A stretch of DNA of 64,000 nucleotides from VRUE01 sp963697915 (GTDB lineage: Bacteria > Actinomycetota > Thermoleophilia > Solirubrobacterales > 70-9). The translations under genes and the position numbers were made by a program. The notes below the pieces were generated by a model that did not search any database, was not told the DNA's origin, and saw nothing but the letters and a program-made list of their open reading frames with translations. The stretch is from contig OY969103.1 of assembly GCA_963697915.1 (NCBI GenBank), positions 124,001 through 188,000 of the forward strand, in the 5' to 3' direction. The stretch's first letter is position 1; each line of letters starts with the position of its first letter. Positions 1-9,458 of the stretch are shown here, one piece after another.

Positions 1-588
1 CCCGGCGAGCTGCTGGTCTTCGGCTGCGTGCACGGCGACGAGTGCGCGGCCCGCCGCCTGCGCCCGCTCACCGCGATCACGGCCTTCTGCCCCGACACTG
101 CCTCCGACGTCTACGTGGTCGGCAACCTCAACCCCGACGGGCTCGCCACCGGCACCCGGCTGAACGGCCGCGGCGTCGACCTCAACCGCAACTTCCCGGT
201 GGCGTGGAAGCCGATCGGCAGCCGTGGCTCACCGCAGTACTCCGGCCCGCGGCCGCTCTCCGAGCCGGAGACGCGGCTCGCCGCCCGCATCGTCGAGCGG
301 CTGCGGCCCGAGGTGACGATCTGGTTCCACCAGCACTACGCGCCGGAGCCGCTCGTCCGCGCCTGGGGCGGCAGCGTGCCGGCCGCGCGTCGCTTCGCCC
401 AGCTCGCACGGCTGCCCTTCCGCCGCCTGCCCTGGCTCGCCGGCACGGCGCCGCACTGGCAGAACCAGCGCTTTCCCGGCACCGCCTCGTTCGTGGTCGA
501 GCTCCCTCGCGGGGCGCTGCCGGAAGGCGCCAAGGCACTGCTCGAGCGTGCCCTTCTGCGACTTGGCCGGGAAGTGGGCGAAGATTGA
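1..588 (+). CDS. M14-family zinc carboxypeptidase (5' end missing)
   Basis: The reading frame is open from the first base, so the N-terminus lies outside the window; 195 residues are visible. The visible start holds HGDE, the first two zinc ligands of M14 peptidases (HxxE). It is followed by DLNRNFP, by WFHQH, which supplies the third zinc histidine, and near the end by VVELP, whose Glu fits the catalytic glutamate. This arrangement is typical of murein-peptide amidases and related metallocarboxypeptidases that trim peptidoglycan peptides. Substrate is not readable from the sequence. The next gene follows after 24 bases on the same strand, but the sigma factor has its own Shine-Dalgarno, so co-transcription is uncertain. 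Confidence 0.85.
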   Translation, partial: PGELLVFGCVHGDECAARRLRPLTAITAFCPDTASDVYVVGNLNPDGLATGTRLNGRGVDLNRNFPVAWKPIGSRGSPQYSGPRPLSEPETRLAARIVERLRPEVTIWFHQHYAPEPLVRAWGGSVPAARRFAQLARLPFRRLPWLAGTAPHWQNQRFPGTASFVVELPRGALPEGAKALLERALLRLGREVGED

Positions 589-612
589 GATGTCCCGCGA
601 GAGAGGTGAGGC

Positions 613-1182
613 TTGGGTACTGAGAGCGGCGCGACTGAGCGGGCCGGCTGGAGCGAGCCGCTCGCGCCCGGTGGCGAACGGCGGCTCGTCCGCGAGGCGC
701 AGCGCGGCTCGCGGGAGGCGCTCGCCGGTCTCTACACCGCGCACTGGCGTCGCGCCCACCGCGCCGCCTACCTGGTCGTCCACGACGCGGCCACCGCCGA
801 GGACATCGCCCAGGACGCCTTCCTCGCCGCGATCGACGCCCTCGACAACTTCGACCGGCGCCGGCCCTTCGGCCCCTGGCTGCACCGGATCGTCGTCAAC
901 CGGGCGATCGACTGGGGGCGGCGGGAGGCGCTGCGGCGCGGCGTCGACGAGCCCGAGGCGCAGCCCGACCTGGCGCCACCGCCGGAAGCCCTCGGCGGGG
1001 AGCTGATGGAGGCGCTGGCCCAGCTCCCGGTCGAGCAGCGCGCCGTCGTCGTGCTCAGGTACCTGCTCGACTACACCCCCGGCGAGGTGGCCCGCATGCT
1101 GGAGCTGCCGCGCGGCACCGTCAACTCGCGGCTGCGACGGGCGCTCGACCGGCTCGGCGACCTGCTCGGGGAGGAGTCATGA
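613..1182 (+). CDS. ECF-type RNA polymerase sigma factor
   Basis: A 189-residue sigma-70 family protein of ECF size. Region 2 covers roughly residues 25-90 (with EDIAQDAFLAAID). Region 4, a helix-turn-helix, covers about 125-185 (LPVEQRAVVVLRY, then TPGEVARML and GTVNSRLRRAL). The TTG start is chosen because AGAGGTGAG stands just upstream and no better start precedes region 2. The stop overlaps the ATG of the next gene (ATGA). That gene has a short cytoplasmic N-terminus, one membrane helix and a large outer domain, so it is the likely anti-sigma partner. The regulon cannot be predicted from this window. Confidence 0.92.
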   Translation: MGTESGATERAGWSEPLAPGGERRLVREAQRGSREALAGLYTAHWRRAHRAAYLVVHDAATAEDIAQDAFLAAIDALDNFDRRRPFGPWLHRIVVNRAIDWGRREALRRGVDEPEAQPDLAPPPEALGGELMEALAQLPVEQRAVVVLRYLLDYTPGEVARMLELPRGTVNSRLRRALDRLGDLLGEES

Positions 1183-2414
1183 ACGAGGGGCGGCTGCGGG
1201 AGATGCTGCGCGAGGCCGCGCCACCCGGCGACGCGGCGGCCGAACGCCGCGGCCTGGCGGTTGTGAAGGCCGCCTTCGCCCAGCGGGGGGCGCCGGCGCG
1301 GCGGTCACGGCGGTCGCGGTTGGTGGTGGCGCTGGCCAGCGCCACCCTGCTCGCGGGCCTCGTCCTCTCACCCGCCGGCGCCGCGGTCCGCGACTGGATC
1401 GACGACGTCTTCACCGCCGGCGTCCGCGACGCCCGCCCGGCGCTGACCGAGGTCCCGGGCGGCGGCCGCCTCCTGGTCCAGTCCGCGGACGGTCCCTGGG
1501 TGGTCCGGGCGGACGGCGGACGGCGCCTGCTCGGCGAGTACGGGGAGGCGACCTGGTCGCCGCGCGGCCTCTTCGTCGGCGCAACCTCCGACCACACCCT
1601 GAGCGCGGTGGAGCCCGACGGGACTGTGCACTGGTCGCTTTCGTCGGCGGCGGCGCCGGTCGCCGACCCGCGCTGGTCCCCCTCCGGCTTCCGCATCGCC
1701 TACCGCGCCGGGCGGGCGCTGCATGTGGTCGTCGCCGACGGCAGCGGCGACGCGCTGCTCGCCCGCGGCGTCGCCGCCGTGCCGCCGGTCTGGTCGCCGC
1801 AGGGTTCGCACCTGCTCGCCTACCTCGACTCGCGCGGCGATCTCGTCGTGGCCGAAGCCGACCGCGGCGGGACCGTCGGCCGCGCCGCTGCCCCGGCCGG
1901 CACGGTGGCGCTCGACTGGGCGGCCGATGGCTCGCGGCTGCTGCTCGCGACCCGCAGGGCCCTGCTGCTGCGCCGGGCCAGCGCCGACAAGCTCGCCGGC
2001 TCGCTGCGGCTCGGCCCCGCGCGCCGCATTGGGCTCCCCCCGGGAGCGACGGTCGCGAGCGCCGCATTCTCGCCGCGCGACGGGACGATCGCGGCGCTGC
2101 TCCACCTGCCGGCTCGCGGGGCGCGGCCGGCGCGCAGCGAGATCGTCCTGGTCGACGCCGCCGGCACGCCGCGACGGCTGCTCAGCCTCCCCGGTCGCCT
2201 CTCCGACCTCGCCTGGGCCCCCGACGGCAGCCGACTCCTGATCGGCTGGCCCGATGCCGACCAGTGGCTCTTCGTCCCGGTTGGGAGCGCCGGCCGGATC
2301 CAGGCGGTGGACGGGATCTCGGCCGAGTTCTCCCCCGGCGACCGCGGCCCGGCGGCCTTCCCCCAGATCGACGGCTGGTGCTGCGCCGCGACCGCCGGCA
2401 ACCCCGGAGGGTGA
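1179..2414 (+). CDS. Membrane-anchored beta-propeller protein, putative anti-sigma partner
   Basis: This 411-residue protein has about 45 cytoplasmic residues rich in Arg and Ala, one transmembrane helix at about 46-66, and a long exported part. Repeated blocks of the form WSP.G...Y (for example TWSPRGLFV, RWSPSGFRI, VWSPQGSHL, AWAPDGSRL) mark a TolB/WD40-like propeller. It begins inside the stop codon of the ECF sigma gene, the usual arrangement of a sigma/anti-sigma pair. No canonical zinc-binding anti-sigma motif (HxxxCxxC) is present. The anti-sigma role is therefore inferred from position and topology. Confidence 0.7.
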   Translation: MNEGRLREMLREAAPPGDAAAERRGLAVVKAAFAQRGAPARRSRRSRLVVALASATLLAGLVLSPAGAAVRDWIDDVFTAGVRDARPALTEVPGGGRLLVQSADGPWVVRADGGRRLLGEYGEATWSPRGLFVGATSDHTLSAVEPDGTVHWSLSSAAAPVADPRWSPSGFRIAYRAGRALHVVVADGSGDALLARGVAAVPPVWSPQGSHLLAYLDSRGDLVVAEADRGGTVGRAAAPAGTVALDWAADGSRLLLATRRALLLRRASADKLAGSLRLGPARRIGLPPGATVASAAFSPRDGTIAALLHLPARGARPARSEIVLVDAAGTPRRLLSLPGRLSDLAWAPDGSRLLIGWPDADQWLFVPVGSAGRIQAVDGISAEFSPGDRGPAAFPQIDGWCCAATAGNPGG

Positions 2415-2417
2415 GCC

Positions 2418-3191
2418 CTACCCCAGCGCCTCGCGCAACTGCTGCGCCGGGGTGAAGAAGCGGCGATAGGCGAGCGTCGTCGCCACCAGGGCGGCGATCG
2501 AGACGCTGCCGAGCAGGGCGTAGAGCAGGATCAGCTGCAGGCGGACCGCGTCGGTGGGGTCGGCGCCGGCCAGCAGCATCCCCACCATCGTCCCGGGGAA
2601 GAAGATCAACCCGGTCGTCTTGGTCGAGTCGATCAGCGCGATCGTTCCCGAGCGCAGGGCACGGCGCACGGTGGGGGCCGCCGCTTCCTGGGCCGTGGCG
2701 CCGAGGGCCAGGGTCGCCTCGATCCTGGCGCGGGAGTCGGCGATCTCCTCGCCGAGCCTGTTGAGCGCCACCGCCGACGCGGTCATCGCGTTGCCGATCA
2801 CCATGCCGCCGACCGGGACGAGGTAGCGGGGCGTCGGATCGAAGACGCCGAGCGCGACGACGAGCCCGAGGGTCGCCGCCGCCGCGGTGGCGAGCGCGAT
2901 CAGCAGCGGCCAGAAGGCGTTGGGGACCTGCCTGGCGCGGCCGCGAGCGGTCAGCGCGCCGAAGACGATCATCACCGCGAGCAGCCCCAGCACCAGCCAG
3001 ATCGTGTCGACTTCGAAGATCAGCTCGATCACGTAGCCGATCGCGGTCAGCTGCACGAAGGAGAGAACGGTGGCGAGGGCGATGTCCCGCTCCAGATCCG
3101 TCCGCCGCCAGACCGAGATCGCCGCGGCCAGCGCGACCAGCGCCAGGCTGGCGAGGACCTGACCCGGCGAGACCTGGATCGAGGTGCTCAC
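2418..3191 (-). CDS. fetB: FetB-like ABC transporter permease (UPF0014)
   Basis: This is a 257-residue integral membrane protein with about seven hydrophobic segments. It carries hallmark sequence of the UPF0014/FetB family: the block around VPVGGMVIGNAM, a long cytoplasmic amphipathic stretch (LALGATAQEA), and STKTTGLIFFPGTMVGMLLAGADP. In E. coli FetAB exports iron and protects against oxidative stress. The start overlaps the end of the ATPase gene (GTGA), so the two form a two-gene transporter. The 3' end stops 3 bases short of the convergent propeller gene, leaving almost no intergenic DNA. Confidence 0.88.
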   Translation of the reverse strand: MSTSIQVSPGQVLASLALVALAAAISVWRRTDLERDIALATVLSFVQLTAIGYVIELIFEVDTIWLVLGLLAVMIVFGALTARGRARQVPNAFWPLLIALATAAAATLGLVVALGVFDPTPRYLVPVGGMVIGNAMTASAVALNRLGEEIADSRARIEATLALGATAQEAAAPTVRRALRSGTIALIDSTKTTGLIFFPGTMVGMLLAGADPTDAVRLQLILLYALLGSVSIAALVATTLAYRRFFTPAQQLREALG

Positions 3192-3844
3192 GCCAGGACC
3201 CTCTCCAGCGGTCCCGACTCGACCGCACGCCCGTCGTGCAGCCTCACCACCCAGTCGCTCAGCCGCCGCGCCTGCGCGGGATCGTGACTGACCACGACCA
3301 GCGAGATCCCCAGCTCGCGCCGAAGCTCCATCAGCGTTGCCTCGACCGCGTCGCGGGCGGCCCGGTCGAGCGCCGAGGTCGGCTCGTCGAGCAGCAGCAC
3401 CCGCGGCTCCTGGGCGAGCGCTCGCGCCAGCATCGCCCGCTGGCGCTCGCCGACCGAGAGCTTCGCGACGTCGCGACCGGCGAACTCCACATCGAGGCCC
3501 GCCAGGCGCAGGCAGCCCGCTGGGTCGAGCGGCTTGCCGGCGAGACCGGCGGCGTAGCGAAGGTTCGACTCAACCGTTCCCTCGAGCAGGGCGGGCAGCT
3601 GCGGAACGAGGGAGACCTCACGCCGCAGCCGCAGCGGGTCGTACTCGACGAGCGGCCGGCCGCGGTAGGCGACCGAGCCCGCGTCGGGGTCGGCAAGCCG
3701 GTTGAGCAACCGCAGCAGGGTCGACTTACCGCTCCCGGAGGGACCGACGATCGCCGTCGCCCCAGCGGGGACCTCGACGCTGACCGAGTCGAGAACCCGG
3801 CGATCGCCGCGTCGGAGGCTGACCTCGCGAAGCTCGAACAACAC
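3188..3844 (-). CDS. fetA: FetA-like ABC transporter ATP-binding protein
   Basis: An ABC ATPase of 218 residues beginning with a GTG codon (protein start MLFELREV). Visible motifs are Walker A GPSGSGKST, the signature LSVGERQR, Walker B VLLLDEPTSALD, and the switch histidine in VVSHD. The reading frame stays open far upstream to 5137, but that extension runs antisense through ku and the polymerase gene, so it is not coding. The gene pairs with the FetB permease through a 4-base overlap and would energise metal (probably iron) efflux. The substrate is inferred from the permease family. Confidence 0.88.
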   Translation of the reverse strand: MLFELREVSLRRGDRRVLDSVSVEVPAGATAIVGPSGSGKSTLLRLLNRLADPDAGSVAYRGRPLVEYDPLRLRREVSLVPQLPALLEGTVESNLRYAAGLAGKPLDPAGCLRLAGLDVEFAGRDVAKLSVGERQRAMLARALAQEPRVLLLDEPTSALDRAARDAVEATLMELRRELGISLVVVSHDPAQARRLSDWVVRLHDGRAVESGPLERVLA

Positions 3845-3946
3845 CGATGCATGATCCCGCCACCGCCCGCAAGAAGCTTCCCGGCCGGGCGCGGCGCAAG
3901 CGACGCCCTGTGCGTGGCTGCCAGAATCCGGGTAGGTGATGCCCTG

Positions 3947-4855
3947 ATGGCAAGAGCGATCTGGAGCGGCTCGATCAGCTTCGGGCTCCTCAACGTGCCC
4001 GTCAAGCTGTACAGCGCGGTGGCCCGGCGCGGCATCTCGCTGCGCGAGATCCGCGAGTCCGACGGCGCCCGCATCCGCCACCGCCGCGTCGCCGAAGGGA
4101 CCGACGAGGAGGTCCCCTACGAGAAGATCGTCAAGGCCTTCGAGGTCACCCCCGACACCTACGTGAAGCTGACCAAGGACGAGATCGGCGCTCTGGCGCC
4201 TGAGAAGACGCGCGCGATCGAGGTCAAGGACTTCGTCGACCTCGACCAGATCGACCCGATCTACTTCGACAGCCCCTACTACCTCGGCCCGGCGGCGGGC
4301 GCCGAGAAGGCCTACTCGCTGCTGGCCAAGGCGATGGAGGAATCGGGCAAGGTGGCGATCGCCCGCTTCGTCTTCCGCAACAAGGAGCACCTCGCGGCGC
4401 TGCGCCCCAATGGCGGCGTCATCACCCTGACCACGATGCGCTTCGCCGACGAGGTCGTGCCGCCCTCCGAGCTCGACGACGTGCTGCCCGTCGAGCAGCC
4501 GCAGGTCGCCGAGCAGGAGGTGGCGATGGCCGAGCAGCTGATCGAGTCGCTGACCCGCGAGTTCGACCCCGGCGCCTACCACGACGAGTACCGCGAGCAG
4601 CTGATGGCGCTGATCGAACGCAAAGCCGAAGGCAAGGACGTGCTCGAGGCGCCGGCCGGCGAGGAGCCACAGCCGACCAAGGCGCCCGACCTGATGGCGG
4701 CGCTGGAGGAAAGCATCGCCGCGGTCAAGGGCGACGGCAAAGCCGACGGCAAGGCCGTCAAAGGCGAGGCGAAGGCGCGCAAAGCGGCGAAAGGCAAAGC
4801 CAAGGCCGCGCCCAAGAAACGCGCCTCGCGCAGCAAGTCCAAAGCCTCGAAATAG
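3947..4855 (+). CDS. ku: Bacterial Ku protein (non-homologous end joining)
   Basis: This 302-residue Ku homodimer subunit starts MARAIWSGSISFGLLNVPVKLY, trimmed here to its diagnostic opening, at an ATG preceded by GGTAGGTGAT. The Ku core spans about residues 1-250. It ends in a Lys/Ala-rich tail of about 50 residues (from about 250), typical of actinobacterial Ku, where the tail aids DNA binding. Ku threads onto broken ends and recruits LigD-type enzymes. A polymerase-domain gene starts 3 bases downstream, so the two are surely co-transcribed. The reading frame continues upstream of the ATG opposite fetA, which is not coding. Confidence 0.95.
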   Translation: MARAIWSGSISFGLLNVPVKLYSAVARRGISLREIRESDGARIRHRRVAEGTDEEVPYEKIVKAFEVTPDTYVKLTKDEIGALAPEKTRAIEVKDFVDLDQIDPIYFDSPYYLGPAAGAEKAYSLLAKAMEESGKVAIARFVFRNKEHLAALRPNGGVITLTTMRFADEVVPPSELDDVLPVEQPQVAEQEVAMAEQLIESLTREFDPGAYHDEYREQLMALIERKAEGKDVLEAPAGEEPQPTKAPDLMAALEESIAAVKGDGKADGKAVKGEAKARKAAKGKAKAAPKKRASRSKSKASK

Positions 4856-4858
4856 GCG

Positions 4859-5776
4859 ATGGCCACGAGCCGCCAGGTCGAGGTCGACGGCCGGGAGCTG
4901 AAGCTCACCAACCTCGACAAGGTCCTCTACCCCGAGGCCGGCTTCACGAAGGGCGAGGTCGTCGACTACTACGCCAAGGTGGCGCCGGCGATCGTCCCCC
5001 ACCTGGCCGGGCGGGCGCTGACCCTGCGCCGCTTCCCCGAAGGCGTCGACGATCTCGACGCCGCCTTCTTCGAGAAGCGCTGCCCCAAGCACCGTCCCGA
5101 GTGGGTCAAGACGACCCGGGTGAAGGCCGGCCCGCATGCCGGTTACATCGACTTCTGCGTCTGCGACGGCCGTCCGACCCTGGTCTGGATGGCGCAGCTG
5201 GCGGCGATCGAGCTACACCCCTCGCTCTCACTGGGGAAGAAGCACGAGCAGCCGACCGTGCTCGCCTTCGACCTCGACCCCGGCCCGCCGGCCGAAGTGC
5301 TGGCCTGCGGCCGCGTCGCCCTGCGCCTGCGCGAGATGCTCGACCACTTCGGGCTGCAGAGCTTCGTCAAGACCTCGGGCTCGAAGGGCCTGCAGCTCTA
5401 CGTCCCGCTCAACACCAAGGTCACCTACGAGGAGACGCGCCCCTTCGCCCAGGCGCTCGCCCAGCTGCTGGCCAAGCAGGAGCCCGACGAGGTGCTGGCC
5501 AAAATGGGGAAAAAGACCCTGCGCGAGGGCAAGGTCTTCATCGACTGGTACCAGAACAACGAACGCAAAACGACGATCGCCGTCTACTCGCTGCGCGCCC
5601 GCGAGCGCCCCACCGCCTCCACCCCGCTCGCCTGGGAGGAGCTGGAGCGGGCGGTCAAGCGCGAGGACGCCGCGGCGCTCGTCTTCGAGGCCAACGAGGT
5701 GCTGAAGCGGGTCGAGCGCGACGGCGACCTCTTCGCCCCCGTGCTCGAGCTGAAGCAGGAGCTGCCCGAGCTATGA
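4859..5776 (+). CDS. Stand-alone LigD-type polymerase/primase domain protein
   Basis: A 305-residue archaeo-eukaryotic-primase polymerase of the LigD PolDom family without ligase or nuclease domains. Motif I FDLDPG (two metal-binding Asp) is at about 139-144, motif II SGSKGLQLY at about 171-179, and motif III FIDWYQN followed by KTTIA at about 222-235. Motif II carries Gln where LigD polymerases I know (for example the mycobacterial one) have His. I recall Gln here in LigC-associated Prim-PolC enzymes, but that is from memory. It follows ku after 3 bases and likely fills gaps during end joining or excision repair. No ATP-dependent ligase gene is in the window. Confidence 0.88.
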   Translation: MATSRQVEVDGRELKLTNLDKVLYPEAGFTKGEVVDYYAKVAPAIVPHLAGRALTLRRFPEGVDDLDAAFFEKRCPKHRPEWVKTTRVKAGPHAGYIDFCVCDGRPTLVWMAQLAAIELHPSLSLGKKHEQPTVLAFDLDPGPPAEVLACGRVALRLREMLDHFGLQSFVKTSGSKGLQLYVPLNTKVTYEETRPFAQALAQLLAKQEPDEVLAKMGKKTLREGKVFIDWYQNNERKTTIAVYSLRARERPTASTPLAWEELERAVKREDAAALVFEANEVLKRVERDGDLFAPVLELKQELPEL

Positions 5777-6175
5777 GCGCTCGAGCACGACGACCGGGAT
5801 CTCGCGCTCGGTCTTCTGCTGGTACTCGTCGTAGGCGGGCCACTCGTCGACCATCCGCCGCCACATCTCGGGCTTCTCCTCATCGCCGGCGGTGCGGGCG
5901 CGCGCCTTGAAGCGGTCGGCCTTGACCTGGACCTCGACCGCAGGGTCCTGGCTCAGGTTCACGTACCAGGCGGGCGGCTCGTCGGAGCCGCCTTTCGAGG
6001 CGACCACCATGTAGGCGTCATCGCCGTGCGGGGCGTAGATCAGCGGCGTCGTGCGCGACTCGCCCGAGCGGCGCCCCGTCGTCGTCAGCAGCAGCGTCTG
6101 GGTCCCCTGCCAGTCGTGGCCTTCCTCACCATCGGTCTCTCGGTAACGGTCAACATGCTTCCGGCCGAAAAGCAT
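5771..6175 (-). CDS. Nitroreductase-fold deazaflavin (F420)-dependent reductase, Ddn-like
   Basis: This 134-residue protein has the compact split-barrel pattern of the mycobacterial Ddn family: LLLTTTGRRSGE.RTTPL near residues 28-45, then VASKGG, PAWYVNL and a closing VVVLER. Family members use the deazaflavin F420 or flavins to reduce quinones and other substrates. The GRRSG loop fits cofactor phosphate binding. The gene converges with the polymerase gene, their ends overlapping by 6 bases, and no partner gene is adjacent. The physiological substrate is unknown. Confidence 0.85.
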   Translation of the reverse strand: MLFGRKHVDRYRETDGEEGHDWQGTQTLLLTTTGRRSGESRTTPLIYAPHGDDAYMVVASKGGSDEPPAWYVNLSQDPAVEVQVKADRFKARARTAGDEEKPEMWRRMVDEWPAYDEYQQKTEREIPVVVLERS

Positions 6176-6213
6176 GCCCCGATGCTAGCCAAGCGGCTGC
6201 GCCGGCTTCCTCC

Positions 6214-7689
6214 TCAGAGCGGCTGGCGCAGGACCGGCTTGCGCGTCGCCTTGACCTCGTCGAGGCGGCGGACCGGGGTCGTGTAGGGGGCGGCTTTCGC
6301 CACCTCCGGGTCCTCCTCGGCCTCGGCGAGGATCGCCTCGACCGCCTCGGCGAAGGCGTCGAGGCTCTCCTTGGTCTCGGTCTCGGTCGGCTCGATCATC
6401 AGCGCCTCCTCGACCAGCAGCGGGAAGTAGACCGTCGGCGGGTGGAAGCCGAAGTCGAGCAAGCGCTTGGCGAGGTCGAGGGTGGCGAGCCCGAGCTCCA
6501 CCTTCATCGGCTTGCCGGAGAGGACGAACTCGTGCATGCAGTGGCGCTCGAAGGCGACCGGCAGGCGCTCGCCGGCACGCCCCTCGGCGAGCCGCGCCTT
6601 CAGGTAGTTGGCGTTCAGCACCGCGGTCTCCGACGCCTCGGCGAGGCCGTCGGCGCCGAGGCTGAGGATGTAGGCGTAGGAGCGGACGAAGACCCCGAAG
6701 TTGCCCTGGAAGCCGCGCAGCCGGCCGATCGACTTGGGCCGCTCGTGATCGAGGTCGAAAACCGGGCCGCTGCCGTTGCCGCCCTCGCGGCGGACGACCT
6801 GGGGGCGCGGCAGGAAGGGCTCGATCCGCTCCGAGACGGCGATCGGCCCGGCGCCGGGGCCGCCGCCGCCGTGCGGCTGGCTGAACGACTTGTGCAGGTT
6901 GACGTGGACGATGTCGAAGCCCATGTCACCGGGCCGCGAGTGGCCCATCACCGCGTTGAGGTTGGCGCCGTCGTAGTAGAGCGTGCCGCCGACCCCGTGG
7001 ATCAGGGCGGCGATCTCGGCGATGTTCTCGTCGAAGAGGCCGAGCGTGTTGGGGTTGGTCAGCATCAGGCAGGCGACGTCGTCGTCGACCTTGGCCCGCA
7101 GGTCATCCATCTCGACCCCGCCGCGCTCGTTGGTCGCCACCTTGACCACCTCGTAGCCGGCCATCGTCACCGTCGCCGGGTTGGTGCCGTGGGCGGTGTC
7201 GGGAGCCAGCACCTTGGTCCGCGCTTCGCCGCGGTCGGCGTGGAAGGCTCGGGTCAGGAGCAGGCCGGCGAGCTCGCCGTGCGAGCCGGCCGAGGGCTGC
7301 AGGCTGACGTGCGGCAGGCCGCAGATCTCGGCCAGCGACTCCTGCAGCAGCCACATCAGCTCCAGCGCCCCCTGGGCGCGGCGCGGGTCCTGCGCCGGGT
7401 GCAGGCGGGCGTGGCCGGGCAGCGCCGCGACCCGCTCGTTGAGCCGCGGGTTGTGCTTCATCGTGCATGAGCCGAGCGGGTAGAAGCCGGTGTCGAGGTC
7501 GAAGTTGCGCCGCGAGAGCCGGTTGTAGTGGCGGACGATCTCTGGCTCGGCGACCTCGGGCAGGCGCGGCGGCTCGGCGCGCAACAGGTTGGCCGGGATC
7601 AGCTCGGCGAGCGGCGGCTCGGGGACTTCGGCGTCGGGCAGAACGGCGGCGCGCCGGCCCGGCTTCGACTTCTCATAGATCGTCAGCAC
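6214..7689 (-). CDS. gcvPB: Glycine dehydrogenase (decarboxylating) subunit 2
   Basis: The second half of the split P-protein, 491 residues from the GTG at 7689. PLP is bound through the lysine of VNLHKSFSQPHGGGG, and GANLNAVMG lines the site. Two starts are possible. The GTG at 7689 follows AAGAGG at good spacing and gives MLTIYEKSKPGRR, the usual family opening. A GTG at 7710 overlaps the gcvPA stop (GTGA) and would add seven residues. The protein acts with GcvPA, GcvH and GcvT to decarboxylate glycine. It is the last gene of the gcvT-H-PA-PB run. No lpd (L-protein) is in the window. Confidence 0.95.
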   Translation of the reverse strand: MLTIYEKSKPGRRAAVLPDAEVPEPPLAELIPANLLRAEPPRLPEVAEPEIVRHYNRLSRRNFDLDTGFYPLGSCTMKHNPRLNERVAALPGHARLHPAQDPRRAQGALELMWLLQESLAEICGLPHVSLQPSAGSHGELAGLLLTRAFHADRGEARTKVLAPDTAHGTNPATVTMAGYEVVKVATNERGGVEMDDLRAKVDDDVACLMLTNPNTLGLFDENIAEIAALIHGVGGTLYYDGANLNAVMGHSRPGDMGFDIVHVNLHKSFSQPHGGGGPGAGPIAVSERIEPFLPRPQVVRREGGNGSGPVFDLDHERPKSIGRLRGFQGNFGVFVRSYAYILSLGADGLAEASETAVLNANYLKARLAEGRAGERLPVAFERHCMHEFVLSGKPMKVELGLATLDLAKRLLDFGFHPPTVYFPLLVEEALMIEPTETETKESLDAFAEAVEAILAEAEEDPEVAKAAPYTTPVRRLDEVKATRKPVLRQPL

Positions 7690-7706
7690 CTTTTCCTCTT
7701 GCTGGT

Positions 7707-9070
<1,364 letters not shown>

Positions 9071-9074
<4 letters not shown>

Positions 9075-9457
9075 CCGAGGGAGGCTACGTAATCGCTCTG
9101 GCTGAGCAGCGTCCCCGCTTCGGCCGGGTCGCTCAGCTTGACCTTGACCAGCCAGCCCTCGCCGTAGGGGTCCTCGTTGATCCTCTCCGGCGCGTCGGCG
9201 AGGCCGTCGTTGACGGCGACGATCTCGCCGGAGAGGGGCGCGACCACGTCGGAGACCGCCTTCACCGACTCGACCTCGGCGTATGGGGAGTCCTTCTCGA
9301 TCGCCGCGCCGACCTCGGGCGGGTCGAAGAAGACGACCTCGCCGAGCGAGTCCTGGGCGTACCAGGTGATGCCGAAGGTGGCCTCGTCGCCCTCGACTCG
9401 CGCCCAGTCGTGCTGGGGGTGGTAGAGCAGGTCCTCGGGGTAGCTCGCGTCGGCCAA
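9071..9457 (-). CDS. gcvH: Glycine cleavage system H protein
   Basis: A lipoyl-carrier protein of 128 residues. The lipoylated lysine sits in VESVKAVSDV, followed by the conserved GEIVAVN and ending in DPYGEGWLVKV. Translation is assigned to a TTG with a clear Shine-Dalgarno (AAGGAG, 8 bases upstream); no ATG or GTG fits. It carries the aminomethyl group from the P-protein to GcvT. The start lies one base after the gcvT stop and the end overlaps gcvPA, so the four genes form one transcription unit. Confidence 0.95.
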
Positions 9458-9458
9458 C

